Shown: positions 34,155 through 43,223 of the stretch, piece after piece
Layout: every line of letters starts with the position of its first letter
Position numbering within the stretch: the first letter of the stretch is position 1
DNA from: Solwaraspora sp. WMMA2056
Lineage (GTDB): Bacteria; Actinomycetota; Actinomycetes; Mycobacteriales; Micromonosporaceae
NCBI RefSeq assembly: GCF_030345095.1
Contig: NZ_CP128360.1
Coordinates: forward strand, 1,798,001-1,862,000
DNA: 64,000 nt
Direction: 5' to 3'
Notes under the pieces: model-generated
The model's input: the letters and a program-made list of their open reading frames with translations, nothing else
What the model was told of the DNA's origin: nothing
Databases searched by the model: none
Program-made: the position numbers and the translations under genes

Positions 34155-35734
34155 ACCCGACCACCACCGACGGCCGTCGCCCGGTCCGCCGTGCGCTGAT
34201 CAGCGTCTACGACAAGACCGGCCTGACCGAACTGGCCGGCCTGCTGCACGCCGCCGGGGTGGAGATCGTCTCCACCGGTTCCACGGCGTCGACGATCGCC
34301 GCCGCCGGCGTGCCGGTGGTCCGGGTCGAGGACGTCACCGGCTTTCCCGAGTGCCTCGACGGTCGGGTCAAGACGCTGCACCCGCACGTCCACGCCGGAC
34401 TCCTGGCCGACCTGCGCTCGGCCGACCACACCCGGCAGCTGGCCGATCTCGGCGTCGCGCCGTTCGACCTGCTGGTGTCGAACCTCTACCCGTTCACGCA
34501 GACCGTCGCCTCCGGTGCCGACCTGGACGGCTGCGTCGAGCAGATCGACATCGGTGGCCCGGCGATGGTCCGGGCGGCGGCGAAGAACCACGCCAGCGTC
34601 GCGGTGGTCACCTCGGTGTCGGCGTACCCGTTGATCGAACAGGCCCTCGCCGACGGCGGCTTCACCCTGCGGCAGCGCCGCGCCCTCGCGGCGCGGGCCT
34701 TCGCCGACATCGCCGAGTACGACGTGGCGGTCGCCGACTGGTGTGCCCGCGTCCTGGTCGACGCGGACGCCGACCAGTCGGTGGACTGGCCCGAGTTCGC
34801 CGGTACGGCGCTGCGCCGCTCCGCCGTGCTGCGCTACGGCGAGAACCCGCACCAGCGGGCCGCGCTCTACCTGGACCCGGCGGCCCCGGCCGGGCTGGCC
34901 CAGGCCGAGCAGCTGCACGGCAAGGAGATGTCGTACAACAACTACGTCGACGCCGACGCGGCCTGGCGGGCGGCGAACGACTTCACCGCCCCGGCGGTGG
35001 CGATCATCAAGCACGCCAACCCGTGCGGCATCGCGGTCGGCGACGACGTCGCGCAGGCGCACCGCAAGGCGCACGCCTGCGACCCGGTGTCGGCGTACGG
35101 CGGGGTGATCGCGGTCAACCGGCCGGTCACCGTCGAATTGGCCGGCCAGATCGCGGAGATCTTCACCGAGGTCGTGGTGGCGCCCGGGTTCGAGCCCGGG
35201 GCCGTCGAGGTGCTGGCGAGGAAAAAGAACCTGCGGCTGCTGGTCGCGCCGCCGTGGCAGCCGGCCGCCGTCGAGTGGCGGCAGGTCACCGGCGGTACGT
35301 TGGCCCAGACCGCCGACCGGATCGACGCCGCCGGTGACGACCCGACGCAGTGGCGGCTGGCCACCGGTACGCCGGCCGACGACGCCGTACTGGCCGACCT
35401 CGTCTTCGCCTGGCGGGCGGTACGGGCGGTGAAGAGCAACGCGATCCTGCTGGCCGCCGACGGGGCCACCGTCGGGGTCGGGATGGGCCAGGTCAACCGG
35501 GTCGACTCCGCCCAGTTGGCGGTCCGCCGGGCCGGTGCGCAGCGGGCCGCCGGGTCGGTGGCCGCCTCCGACGCGTTCTTCCCGTTCGCCGACGGCCTGC
35601 AGGTGCTGCTCGACGCCGGGGTACGGGCGGTCGTGCAGCCCGGCGGATCGATGCGCGACGAGGAGGTGATCGCCGCGGCGGCCGCCGCCGGGGTCACCAT
35701 GTACCTCACCGGTACCCGGCACTTCTTCCACTGA
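34151..35734 (+). CDS. purH: Bifunctional AICAR transformylase/IMP cyclohydrolase
   Basis: 527 residues. The N-terminal MGS-like IMP cyclohydrolase domain (about 12-160) includes [15 protein letters not shown] and [13 protein letters not shown]. The C-terminal AICAR transformylase domain carries the Lys-His pair in [11 protein letters not shown] (about 290-300) and ends in [13 protein letters not shown] and GTRHFFH. It catalyses the last two steps to IMP, using 10-formyl-THF. Its ATG overlaps the purN stop. Confidence 0.97.
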   Translation: MNPTTTDGRRPVRRALISVYDKTGLTELAGLLHAAGVEIVSTGSTASTIAAAGVPVVRVEDVTGFPECLDGRVKTLHPHVHAGLLADLRSADHTRQLADLGVAPFDLLVSNLYPFTQTVASGADLDGCVEQIDIGGPAMVRAAAKNHASVAVVTSVSAYPLIEQALADGGFTLRQRRALAARAFADIAEYDVAVADWCARVLVDADADQSVDWPEFAGTALRRSAVLRYGENPHQRAALYLDPAAPAGLAQAEQLHGKEMSYNNYVDADAAWRAANDFTAPAVAIIKHANPCGIAVGDDVAQAHRKAHACDPVSAYGGVIAVNRPVTVELAGQIAEIFTEVVVAPGFEPGAVEVLARKKNLRLLVAPPWQPAAVEWRQVTGGTLAQTADRIDAAGDDPTQWRLATGTPADDAVLADLVFAWRAVRAVKSNAILLAADGATVGVGMGQVNRVDSAQLAVRRAGAQRAAGSVAASDAFFPFADGLQVLLDAGVRAVVQPGGSMRDEEVIAAAAAAGVTMYLTGTRHFFH

Positions 35735-35750
35735 GCCGCCGGTCGCCGTC

Positions 35751-36350
35751 GTGTCGACGCAGCAGCGGGTCGAGCAACGGATCGTCGGCGCCGACTGGGC
35801 GCTCGACGAGTTCGACCGCGTCCACTTCGACCGCTGCGAGTTTCTCGACGTCGACCTGACCGAGGCGACGTTGGCCGGCTGCGTCTTCACCAACTGTGTG
35901 CTGGCCAACGTACGGGCGAACGCGGCCACGTTCACCCACTGCGCGTTGCTGCACTGCGTCGTACGGCGGTCGTCGTTTTTCGACGCGACCTTCACCGACT
36001 GCAAGCTGACCGGGACCCAGTTCCTGGACTGCACGCTGCGACCGCTGCACGTCGACGGCGGCGACTGGGGCTTCGTGCTGCTGCGCGGGGCGGATCTGAC
36101 CGGGACGAAGCTGTCCGGCCTGCGGCTGCGGGAGGCCGATCTGACCGGGGCGAACCTGAGCCGGGTGGACCTGACCGGGGCGGACCTCGGCTACGCCCGG
36201 TTGGCCACCGCGACGTTGCGCGGTGCCGACCTGCGCGGCGCGGACCTGGCCGGGGTCGAGCTGCGCGGTCTCGATCTCACCGATGCCCGGATCGACCTGG
36301 GCCAGGCGGTGCAGGTGGCGGCGGCCTACGGTGCCGACGTACGCCCGTGA
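35751..36350 (+). CDS. Pentapeptide-repeat protein, 199 aa
   Basis: Two blocks of A(D/N)LXX-type repeats: a degenerate block at about 20-100 with many Cys ([44 protein letters not shown]) and a regular block at about 107-180 ([26 protein letters not shown]). These form a right-handed quadrilateral beta helix. Such proteins may mimic DNA or act as scaffolds; some protect gyrase from quinolones (MfpA/Qnr). The role here is unknown. The GTG at 35751 lies 16 bases after purH, and folD follows 13 bases later, so it belongs to this operon. Confidence 0.85.
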   Translation: MSTQQRVEQRIVGADWALDEFDRVHFDRCEFLDVDLTEATLAGCVFTNCVLANVRANAATFTHCALLHCVVRRSSFFDATFTDCKLTGTQFLDCTLRPLHVDGGDWGFVLLRGADLTGTKLSGLRLREADLTGANLSRVDLTGADLGYARLATATLRGADLRGADLAGVELRGLDLTDARIDLGQAVQVAAAYGADVRP

Positions 36351-36363
36351 GACGATCGGTGAC

Positions 36364-37236
36364 GTGACGGCGACAATTCTGGACGGTAAGGCGGCTGCCG
36401 CCGCGATCAAGGACAATCTGCGCGCCCGGGTCAAGGCCCTGGCCGAGCAGGGCGTGGTGCCCGGGCTCGGTACGGTGCTGGTCGGTGACGACCCCGGCTC
36501 CCACGCGTACGTCAACGGCAAGCACCGCGACTGCGCCGAGGTGGGCATCGCCTCGTTGCGCCGCGACCTGCCCGCCGACGCCAGCCAGGAGCAGGTCGAG
36601 GCGGTCGTCGCCGAGTTGAACGCCGACCCGACCTGCCACGGTTACATCGTCCAGTTGCCGATGCCGGCGCAGATCGACACCCAGCGGGTGCTGGAACGGG
36701 TCGACCCGGACAAGGACGCCGACGGACTGCACCCGGTCAACCTGGGCCGGCTGGTGCTCGGCTTCGACGCGCCGCTGGCCTGTACGCCGCGCGGCATCGT
36801 CGAGCTGCTGCGTCGCCACGGGATCCGGATCCGGGGCGCCGAGGTCGTGGTGATCGGGCGCGGTACGACGGTCGGCCGACCGCTGGGCCTGCTGCTGACC
36901 CGGCGCAGCGAGAACGCCACGGTGACGCTGTGCCACACCGGCACCCTGGACCTGGGCGACCACACCCGCCGGGCCGACATCGTGATCGCTGCGGCCGGGG
37001 TGCCCGGCCTGGTCACCGCCGAGATGATCAGCCCCGGGGCGACCGTGGTCGACGTGGGCATCACCCGGGTGATCGGGGAGAACGGCAAGGGCCAGTACAC
37101 CGGTGACGTGGCACCGGACGTCGCCGAGGTCGCCGGGGCTCTCGCGCCGGTGCCCGGCGGGATCGGCCCGATGACCCGGGCGATGCTGCTGACCAACGTC
37201 GTCGAGCTCGCCGAGCGGGGCCTGGCCGCCGCGTGA
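36364..37236 (+). CDS. folD: Methylene-THF dehydrogenase/cyclohydrolase
   Basis: 290 residues, bifunctional, supplying 10-formyl-THF for the upstream purN and purH enzymes. The N-terminal catalytic domain has the YVNGKHRDC segment (catalytic Lys) and [12 protein letters not shown]. The NADP-binding domain carries [20 protein letters not shown] and ends with [19 protein letters not shown]. The GTG at 36364 follows the pentapeptide gene by 13 bases; longer frames run back into that gene. Confidence 0.96.
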   Translation: MTATILDGKAAAAAIKDNLRARVKALAEQGVVPGLGTVLVGDDPGSHAYVNGKHRDCAEVGIASLRRDLPADASQEQVEAVVAELNADPTCHGYIVQLPMPAQIDTQRVLERVDPDKDADGLHPVNLGRLVLGFDAPLACTPRGIVELLRRHGIRIRGAEVVVIGRGTTVGRPLGLLLTRRSENATVTLCHTGTLDLGDHTRRADIVIAAAGVPGLVTAEMISPGATVVDVGITRVIGENGKGQYTGDVAPDVAEVAGALAPVPGGIGPMTRAMLLTNVVELAERGLAAA

Positions 37237-37324
37237 CGGGTGACGCGTGAGGGCGGGACCGTGCTTGGCGCGTGAGGTGGGTCTCCGGGCGCGCCCCTGG
37301 GCCGCCGAGCCGTTACCTGGCTGA

Positions 37325-37330
37325 TACGGT
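37325..37330 (+). promoter_or_regulatory. -10 candidate upstream of mdh
   Basis: TACGGT at 37325-37330 lies 38 bases before the mdh start, and a Shine-Dalgarno sequence (GGGAGTGAG) lies between. The -35 region is poor. Confidence 0.35.
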
Positions 37331-37368
37331 CCCGACAAATTCGCCCGGTAGCAGGGAGTGAGACGACA

Positions 37369-38319
37369 ATGGGCAAGAAGGTCACCGTCGTCGGGGCCGG
37401 CTTCTACGGCTCGACGACCGCGCAGCGCCTGGCCGAGTACGACGTCTTCGACACCGTCGTGCTGACCGACATCATCGAGGGCAAGCCCGAGGGCCTGGCC
37501 CTCGACATCAACCAGTCGCGGCCGATCGAGGGCTTCGAGACCAAGGTCGTCGGTGCGACCACCGGGGTCGACGGGTCCGGCTACGAGGCGATCGCCGGCT
37601 CCGACGTCGTCATCATCACCGCCGGGCTGCCCCGCAAGCCGGGGATGAGCCGGATGGACCTGCTCGAGGTCAACGCGAAGATCGTCCGTGGGGTGGCGGA
37701 GAACGTCGCCCGGTACGCCCCGGACGCGGTGGTCATCGTGGTGTCCAACCCGCTGGACGAGATGACCGCCCTGGCGCAGATCGCCACCGGCTTTCCACGC
37801 AACCGGGTGCTCGGGCAGGCCGGCATGCTGGACACCGCCCGCTTCTCGCACTTCGTCGCGGAGACGCTCGCCGTACCGGTGGCGACCGTGCGTACGCTGA
37901 CTCTCGGCTCGCACGGCGACACGATGGTGCCGGTGCCGTCGCGGTGCACGGTCAACGGCAAGCCGCTGACCGAGCTGCTGCCGGCGGAGAAGATCGAGGA
38001 GCTGGTGGTCCGGACCCGCAACGGTGGCGCCGAGGTGGTGGCCCTGCTCAAGACCGGTTCGGCGTACTACGCGCCGTCGGCGGCGGCGGCCCGCATGGCC
38101 AAGGCCGTGGCGGAGGACTCCGGCGCGGTGATGCCGGTCTGTGCCTGGGTCACCGGCGAGTACGGCATCGACGGCGTCTATCTGGGCGTCGAGGCCGAGC
38201 TGGGTGCCGAGGGCGTGCGCCGGGTGGTCACCACCGACCTGACCGAGACCGAGCTGGCCGCGTTGGCCGAGGCCGCCGAGGCGGTCCGCGCCAAGCAGGC
38301 GGACGTCGCGAACCTGTAG
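37369..38319 (+). CDS. mdh: Malate dehydrogenase, LDH-like type
   Basis: 316 residues. NAD-binding loop GAGFYGSTTAQRLA opens the Rossmann fold, with Asp of VVLTDI as the ribose ligand, favouring NAD. The active-site Arg pair and loop are in GLPRKPGMSRMDLL, catalytic Asp/His in LDTARFSHFVA and GSHGDTMVPVPS. The Arg-rich loop PRKPGMSR is diagnostic for malate rather than lactate. It oxidises malate to oxaloacetate in the citric acid cycle. GGGAGTGAG precedes the ATG. A 15-bp terminator follows. Confidence 0.95.
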   Translation: MGKKVTVVGAGFYGSTTAQRLAEYDVFDTVVLTDIIEGKPEGLALDINQSRPIEGFETKVVGATTGVDGSGYEAIAGSDVVIITAGLPRKPGMSRMDLLEVNAKIVRGVAENVARYAPDAVVIVVSNPLDEMTALAQIATGFPRNRVLGQAGMLDTARFSHFVAETLAVPVATVRTLTLGSHGDTMVPVPSRCTVNGKPLTELLPAEKIEELVVRTRNGGAEVVALLKTGSAYYAPSAAAARMAKAVAEDSGAVMPVCAWVTGEYGIDGVYLGVEAELGAEGVRRVVTTDLTETELAALAEAAEAVRAKQADVANL

Positions 38320-38345
38320 GCGGCGGGCAGATCGCCAGCGAAGAC

Positions 38346-38382
38346 CGGGGCGGGTACGGCGTCGTGCGCCGTACCCGCCCCG
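38346..38382 (+). terminator. Hairpin terminator after mdh
   Basis: GGGGCGGGTACGGC (38347-38360) and GCCGTACCCGCCCC (38368-38381), extended by one C-G pair, form a perfect 15-bp stem with a 7-base loop. Confidence 0.88.
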
Positions 38383-38433
38383 TCGTCGTCCGTCACTGCT
38401 TCGGTCACCGGCTGCACGCGCCGACCGGCAATC

Positions 38434-38449
38434 CAGTACGCTCGTACTG
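38434..38449 (+). promoter_or_regulatory. Palindrome overlapping the icd -10 box
   Basis: CAGTACG-CT-CGTACTG is a perfect palindrome with 7-base arms and a 2-base centre. TACGCT (38437-38442), a TANNNT -10 candidate, lies inside it, 40 bases before the icd ATG. A regulator bound here would block or remodel the promoter. Confidence 0.5.
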
Positions 38450-38481
38450 CTAACACGAGTTTCCGAGAGGAGCGCCGGTCG

Positions 38482-39699
38482 ATGGCGAAGATCAAGGTAA
38501 CGAACCCGGTCGTCGAGCTCGACGGCGACGAGATGACCCGGATCATCTGGAAGCAGATCCGGGAGCAGCTGATCCTGCCCTACCTCGACGTCGACCTGCA
38601 CTACTACGACCTGTCGATCCAGTACCGCGACGAGACCGACGACCAGGTGACGGTCGACGCCGCGAACGCCATCAAGCAGCACGGCGTCGGCGTGAAGTGC
38701 GCCACCATCACCCCGGACGAGGCCCGGGTCGAGGAGTTCGGCCTGAAGAAGATGTGGCGGTCGCCGAACGGCACGATCCGGAACATCCTCGGCGGTGTCG
38801 TGTTCCGTGAGCCGATCATCATGTCGAACGTGCCCCGGCTGGTGCCGGGCTGGACCAAGCCGATCATCATCGGTCGGCACGCCCACGGCGACCAGTACAA
38901 GGCCTCCGACTTCGTGGTGCCCGGCCCGGGCACGGTGACCATCACCTACACCCCGGCCGACGGTAGCGCCCCGGTCGAGATGGAGGTCGCCAACTTCCCC
39001 GGCGGCGGCGTCGCGATGGGCATGTACAACTTCGACGAGTCGATCCGCGACTTCGCCCGCGCCTCGCTGCGTTACGGCCTGGACCGCGGCTACCCGGTCT
39101 ACCTGTCGACGAAGAACACCATCCTCAAGGCCTACGACGGCCGGTTCAAGGACATCTTCGCCGAGGTGTACGAGGCCGAGTTCGCCGCCGAGTTCGCCAC
39201 CGCCGGCATCACCTACGAGCACCGGCTGATCGACGACATGGTGGCCGCCGCGCTCAAGTGGGAGGGCGGCTTCGTCTGGGCCTGTAAGAACTACGACGGT
39301 GACGTGCAGTCGGACACCGTCGCTCAGGGCTTCGGCTCGCTCGGTCTGATGACCTCGGTGCTGATGACCCCGGACGGCCGTACGGTCGAGGCCGAGGCGG
39401 CGCACGGCACTGTCACCCGGCACTACCGGCAGTGGCAGAAGGGCGAGAAGACCTCGACCAACCCGATCGCGTCGATCTTCGCCTGGACCCGGGGCCTGGC
39501 GCACCGGGGCAAGCTGGACGGCACTCCGGCGGTGACCGAGTTCGCCAACACCCTGGAGCAGGTCTGCATCGACACCGTCGAGGGCGGCCAGATGACCAAG
39601 GACCTGGCGCTGCTGATCGACCGCAACGCCCCGTGGCTGACCACCGACGAGTTCATGGCGGCTCTCGACAGCAACCTGGCAAAGCGCCTGAGCGCCTGA
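38482..39699 (+). CDS. icd: NADP-dependent isocitrate dehydrogenase
   Basis: 405 residues, the homodimeric eukaryote-like (type II) isocitrate dehydrogenase. Recognisable blocks: [14 protein letters not shown] at the N-terminus, the substrate loop [28 protein letters not shown], the metal-binding aspartates in YDGRFKDIF and IDDMVA, and the NADP region [17 protein letters not shown] followed by [16 protein letters not shown]. It decarboxylates isocitrate to 2-oxoglutarate. GAGAGGAG precedes the ATG. Unlike the large monomeric IDH of some actinobacteria, this is the short type. Confidence 0.97.
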   Translation: MAKIKVTNPVVELDGDEMTRIIWKQIREQLILPYLDVDLHYYDLSIQYRDETDDQVTVDAANAIKQHGVGVKCATITPDEARVEEFGLKKMWRSPNGTIRNILGGVVFREPIIMSNVPRLVPGWTKPIIIGRHAHGDQYKASDFVVPGPGTVTITYTPADGSAPVEMEVANFPGGGVAMGMYNFDESIRDFARASLRYGLDRGYPVYLSTKNTILKAYDGRFKDIFAEVYEAEFAAEFATAGITYEHRLIDDMVAAALKWEGGFVWACKNYDGDVQSDTVAQGFGSLGLMTSVLMTPDGRTVEAEAAHGTVTRHYRQWQKGEKTSTNPIASIFAWTRGLAHRGKLDGTPAVTEFANTLEQVCIDTVEGGQMTKDLALLIDRNAPWLTTDEFMAALDSNLAKRLSA

Positions 39700-39704
39700 G
39701 CGCC

Positions 39705-39728
39705 GTCGGCACCGTCACCGGTGCCGAC
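39705..39728 (+). terminator. Hairpin terminator after icd
   Basis: GTCGGCACCG (39705-39714) and CGGTGCCGAC (39719-39728) form a perfect 10-bp stem with a 4-base loop, six bases after the stop codon. Confidence 0.85.
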
Positions 39729-39860
39729 AGCGAATCGTTGAGCAGGATGGACGTGGTGCCAGTCGCGTCCAAAGGGGGTCGGGCGCTGGCGGTCGCCCTG
39801 AGCATCATGACGTCAGCGGTCGGTCCTCGGCTGTGAACCAGCAGCCTGCCGTCCCTTCCC

Positions 39861-39890
39861 TGCGGGGGGCCCTGTCCCGGGCCCCCCGCA
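39861..39890. terminator. Second hairpin between icd and galT
   Basis: TGCGGGGGGCCC (39861-39872) and GGGCCCCCCGCA (39879-39890) form a perfect 12-bp stem with a 6-base loop. It probably terminates transcription from either side. Confidence 0.75.
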
Positions 39891-39926
39891 ACCACGTGCA
39901 CCACCCTCCTGCACCACCCATGATCC

Positions 39927-39990
39927 CGACGATCTTGCACTTATCGACGGACAAATAAGACAAAAGCTCGCGATAAGTCCAAGATCGTCG
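39927..39990. repeat. Long imperfect palindrome, likely dispersed intergenic repeat
   Basis: Bases 39927-39946 (CGACGATCTTGCACTTATCG) are the reverse complement of 39971-39990 with one mismatch in 20, around an A-rich 24-base centre (39947-39970). The element is far richer in A/T than the window average. Its form suggests a REP/MITE-like palindromic repeat rather than a terminator. No second copy is seen in this window. Confidence 0.7.
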
Positions 39991-40018
39991 AGGTAGTGGG
40001 GTGGGTGGGGTGGGGCGG

Positions 40019-41143
40019 TCAGTCGGCGACCTCGCGCAGTCGGGCGGCGGCCTGCTCGGGGCGGATGTCGTTGATGAACACCCCCATCGCCGACTCGGAC
40101 CCGGCCAGGTACTTCAACTTGTCCGCCGCCCGCCGCACCGTGAACACCTGCAGATGCAGGTAGCCCAGTTCCCGCTCCACCCGTACCGGCGCCTGGTGCC
40201 AGGCGGCGATGTACCCGGTGCCCTGCGGGGTGTCGAAGAGGCGGTCGAACCGGCTCAGCACGTCCAGGTAGAGCGGGCCGAAGGCGTCCCGCTCGGCGTC
40301 GCTCAGCGCGGCGAGGTCCGGCACCTGCCGGTGCGGCGCCAGGTGCACCTCGTACGGCCAGCGGGCCGCCGCCGGCACGTACGCGGTCCACAGCTCGTTC
40401 GTCGCCACCACCCGCTCGCCGCTGGCCCGCTCGGCGGCCAGCACGTCGGCGTACAGGTTCCGCCCGCCGGTGGCGTCGGCGTGCCGGCGGGCGGCGGCCA
40501 GCAGCGCCCGGGTCCGCGGCGTCACGAACGGGTACGCGTAGATCTGCCCGTGCGGGTGGTGCAGGGTCACCCCGATCTCCACCCCCCGGTTCTCGAAGCA
40601 GAACACCTGCTCCACGCCCTCAAGCGTGGACAGTTCGGCGGTACGGTCGGCCAGCGCGTCGACGACGGTGCGTACCCGGGCCGGTGGCAGGGCGGCGAAC
40701 GAGGTGTCGTGCCGGGCGGTGAAGCAGACCACCTCGCAGCGGCCGAGTCCGGGCCGGGTCGGGGTGAACGGGGTGATGCCGGGCTGGTCGTCGGCCGACG
40801 CGGCGTCAGCGTGAGCGGGAGCGGGAGTGCCGATCCGGTCACTCAGCGACGGGAAGCGGTTCTCGAAGACCACCACGTCGTAGTCGTCGGCCGGGATCTC
40901 GCTGGACCGGCCGGGCCGCGACGGGCACAGCGGGCACTGGTCGGTCGGCGGGAGGAACGTGCGGGTCTGCCGGTGCGCCGCGATCGCCACCCACTCGTCG
41001 GTGAGCGGGTCGTAGCGTAGCTCGGAGGCGGGTGGCGGTGGGGGCAGCTCGCGCAGGTCGGGGGAGTCGCGGACGGCGTCGTCGCGCTCGTCGAAGTAGA
41101 TCAGCTCCCGCCCGTCGGCGAGTCGTACGGTACTGCGCTTCAT
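40019..41143 (-). CDS. galT: Galactose-1-phosphate uridylyltransferase
   Basis: 374 residues of the GalT family in the HIT superfamily. Zinc ligands fit DQCPLCPSRPGR. The active site TLHHPHGQIYAYPF contains the nucleophilic His of the HPH triad, and the C-terminal HIT-like half has GYIAAWHQAP and LGYLHLQVF. It exchanges UMP between UDP-glucose and galactose-1-phosphate in the Leloir pathway. The ATG at 41143 precedes MKRSTVRLADGREL. It is the second gene after a DeoR regulator (8-base gap). galK and galE are not in this window. Confidence 0.94.
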   Translation of the reverse strand: MKRSTVRLADGRELIYFDERDDAVRDSPDLRELPPPPPASELRYDPLTDEWVAIAAHRQTRTFLPPTDQCPLCPSRPGRSSEIPADDYDVVVFENRFPSLSDRIGTPAPAHADAASADDQPGITPFTPTRPGLGRCEVVCFTARHDTSFAALPPARVRTVVDALADRTAELSTLEGVEQVFCFENRGVEIGVTLHHPHGQIYAYPFVTPRTRALLAAARRHADATGGRNLYADVLAAERASGERVVATNELWTAYVPAAARWPYEVHLAPHRQVPDLAALSDAERDAFGPLYLDVLSRFDRLFDTPQGTGYIAAWHQAPVRVERELGYLHLQVFTVRRAADKLKYLAGSESAMGVFINDIRPEQAAARLREVAD

Positions 41144-41151
41144 CGGGGTTC

Positions 41152-41931
41152 CTATCGGTGTGGGTCGGCGATCAGCAGCTCGACGTCGTGCCCGGTGAGG
41201 GCGTCGCGGGCGGCGGCGGTCAGCCCGGCGTCGCAGACCAGCGACTGGGCCGCGGCCAGCGGGGCGATCGAGCAGATGCCGACGGTGTCCCACTTGGTGT
41301 GGTCGGCGAGCACGACCAGCCGGGCGGCCGCCGAGATCATCGCCCGGTTGGTCTCGGACTCCAGCAGGTTCGGCGTGGTGTACCCGGTCCGCTCGCTCAT
41401 TCCGTGCACCCCGAGGAAGAGCAGGTCGACGTGCAGGTGGCGCAGCGCGGCGACGGCGACCGGTCCGACCAGCGCGTCCGACGGGGTCCGCACGCCGCCG
41501 GTGAGGATGACGGTGCGGTCGGTGCGGCCGTCGCGGTAGAACACGTCGGCGACCGGGATCGAGTTGGTCACCACGGTCAGCCCGGCGACGTCGACCAGCC
41601 GGCGGGCCAGCTCGACGGTGGTGGTGCCGGCGGACAACGCCACCGCGCTGCCCGGGGTGACCAGGGCGGCGGCGCGGGCCGCGATCGCCGCCTTCTCCGC
41701 CTGCTGACGGGCCGACTTCGCCGCGAAACCGGGTTCGTCGGCGGCACCGGGGTCGACCAGCGTCGCCCCGCCGTGCACCTTGGCCAGCAGGCCGCGTTCG
41801 GCGAGGATGTCCAGGTCACGGCGGATCGTCATGTCGGAGACGCCGAACTCGGCGGACAGGTCGCTGACCCGTACCCCGCCGGTGGCGCGGACCCGGTCCA
41901 GGATCGCCGACTGCCGCTGCGGGGCGAGCAT
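41152..41931 (-). CDS. DeoR/GlpR-family regulator of galT
   Basis: 259 residues. The N-terminal DeoR winged helix (about 1-57: QRQSAILDRVRATGGVRVSDLS, then VSDMTIRRDLDILAERGLL, VHGGA) is followed by the DeoRC sugar-phosphate-sensing domain with SAGTTTVELAR, VVTNSIPVA, LTGG and LGVHGMS motifs. It probably responds to a galactose-pathway phosphosugar and represses its own transcript with galT (inference from position). Three 10-base direct repeats 100 bases upstream (42031-42060) are a likely operator. The start is the ATG at 41931. Confidence 0.92.
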   Translation of the reverse strand: MLAPQRQSAILDRVRATGGVRVSDLSAEFGVSDMTIRRDLDILAERGLLAKVHGGATLVDPGAADEPGFAAKSARQQAEKAAIAARAAALVTPGSAVALSAGTTTVELARRLVDVAGLTVVTNSIPVADVFYRDGRTDRTVILTGGVRTPSDALVGPVAVAALRHLHVDLLFLGVHGMSERTGYTTPNLLESETNRAMISAAARLVVLADHTKWDTVGICSIAPLAAAQSLVCDAGLTAAARDALTGHDVELLIADPHR

Positions 41932-42030
41932 CAGCGGGTACCGGCCCGCTGCCGGCGGCCGTCGACGCCGGGCCCGTCGACGCCGGGCCTGTCGATCGCC
42001 AAGGTCAGCCGCCGCACGACGCCTCCCACG

Positions 42031-42060
42031 TGCTCGAACCTAATCAAACAGATCCGAACA
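42031..42060 (-). promoter_or_regulatory. Three 10-base direct repeats, DeoR operator candidate
   Basis: TGCTCGAACC, TAATCAAACA and GATCCGAACA (plus strand) are consecutive 10-base units sharing the core TC(G/A)AAC(A/C) or its near match CCGAACA. One unit per helical turn is typical of tandem-repeat operators bound by DeoR proteins. They lie about 100 bases upstream of the DeoR gene. Confidence 0.5.
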
Positions 42061-42126
42061 CTATCGCGCAGTGCGGCCGAGTGGAAGAGGCCGCCCCACC
42101 GGCGACCGTGCCGCTGGCCGCCTGTC

Positions 42127-43065
42127 TCACCAGGTGGTGGCGTCCGGGTGCGGCGGCATCCGGCGCGGGGCATCGGCGGTACGCCACACCGGCGGGCGAC
42201 CGAGCCAGTCGGCGAGCCGGGCGTCGTGCGGGGCGAAGTGGTCACCCAGTTCCCGCCGGATCCGGCCGGCCAGCGGCTCGACCACGGCGCCCTCGCCGAC
42301 GGCCGGCGGCCCACCAGGGGCCGTCTGCGGTACGCCGAGCGGCGGCAACCCCAGAAAATCCAGCACCTCGGCGTAGACCCGCGCCGGTGCCGCCCACAGC
42401 CGCTCCGCCTCCACCACGTGGATCCGGTCCCGGCCGACCTGCCCGGCCAGCCGGCCGAGGTACGCGGCGTACTCGCCACGCTGGCGGTAGGCGTGGTGCT
42501 GGTGGGCGAAGCTGCGGTAGCCGGCCTCCACACCGAGCCGCTCCTCCTGGCCCCGTAGCCGCGCCGACTCCAGCGCCAGCGCGCGGGCGAACGACGGCTC
42601 CGGTTCGTGCCCGGCCGCCCGCTCCAGCCGGAAATGCGACCAGGCCCGGTCGACCGGGTTGCGAACCAGCACGAGCAGCCGCACGTCAGGCAGGTCCCGG
42701 GCGATCCGCACCGCCGCGTACGGGTGGTAGAGGTAGTACGGGCTGTTCTCGAAGGTGCCCGTCGGCCCGCCGTGCCGCCGTTGCAGCCGCCGGGCGGTGC
42801 GCTGCCGGGGGAAGTGTCCCCGGTACCAGTCGATGCCGCGCTCGTAGGAGACGTCGAAGAAGCTGACCCCGTCGCGGCGGGCCGCCCGCAGCACCAGCGG
42901 GTGGGCGGCGAGCAGCCGGTGCAACCCGGCGGTGCCACACCGGTGGCCGCCGCAGATCAGAAACGTCGGCAACACTCGGGCGGGTGCGGTCCACCGACCG
43001 TACGACCAGGGCCGGGCCGGCACGATCCGGGCCAACGGCGCGGGGATCCGGCTGCGTATCGGCAT
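42127..43065 (-). CDS. Sulfotransferase family protein, 312 aa
   Basis: A P-loop-like PAPS-dependent sulfotransferase. The 5'-phosphosulfate loop is FLICGGHRCGTAGLHRLLAAHP (about 36-57), where CGTAG replaces the common SGTTS. The 3'-phosphate-binding motif is LVLVRNPVDRAWSHF (about 134-148). Between them is the FFDVSYERGIDWYRGHFP block and ENSPYYL, typical of this family. It transfers sulfate to a hydroxyl or amine of an unknown acceptor, perhaps a glycolipid or secondary metabolite. The ATG at 43065 has AAGGGAAGG upstream; GTG at 43098 is possible. The adjacent gene on the same strand encodes APS kinase, which makes PAPS. Confidence 0.83.
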   Translation of the reverse strand: MPIRSRIPAPLARIVPARPWSYGRWTAPARVLPTFLICGGHRCGTAGLHRLLAAHPLVLRAARRDGVSFFDVSYERGIDWYRGHFPRQRTARRLQRRHGGPTGTFENSPYYLYHPYAAVRIARDLPDVRLLVLVRNPVDRAWSHFRLERAAGHEPEPSFARALALESARLRGQEERLGVEAGYRSFAHQHHAYRQRGEYAAYLGRLAGQVGRDRIHVVEAERLWAAPARVYAEVLDFLGLPPLGVPQTAPGGPPAVGEGAVVEPLAGRIRRELGDHFAPHDARLADWLGRPPVWRTADAPRRMPPHPDATTW

Positions 43066-43223
43066 CGGCCTTCCCTTCCACGCGGTGCGGCTGAACACCT
43101 ACGTGGAGGTCAACGCCGACGTGGGTCGCCGGGGACCGGCCGGGCGGGCTACTTCCCGTCATCTGGACAACCGGTGGGCGGGCCCGGGAAGTCTGGGCGG
43201 TGCCGGGCGTAGGGGCGGTGCGG

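Larger units (their letters stand above)
39700..40018. other. 319-base intergenic stretch with three palindromes
   Basis: No gene is seen between icd and galT. It holds the icd terminator (39705-39728), a second hairpin TGCGGGGGGCCC/GGGCCCCCCGCA (39861-39890), and the long AT-richer palindrome at 39927-39990. Bases 39990-40015 are a G/T-rich run (GTGGGGTGGGTGGGG). Confidence 0.7.

Noticed and set aside
35706-39504. Very long minus-strand frames over folD, mdh and icd
   Set aside because: Shadows caused by G/C third positions; each overlaps well-conserved genes on the plus strand.
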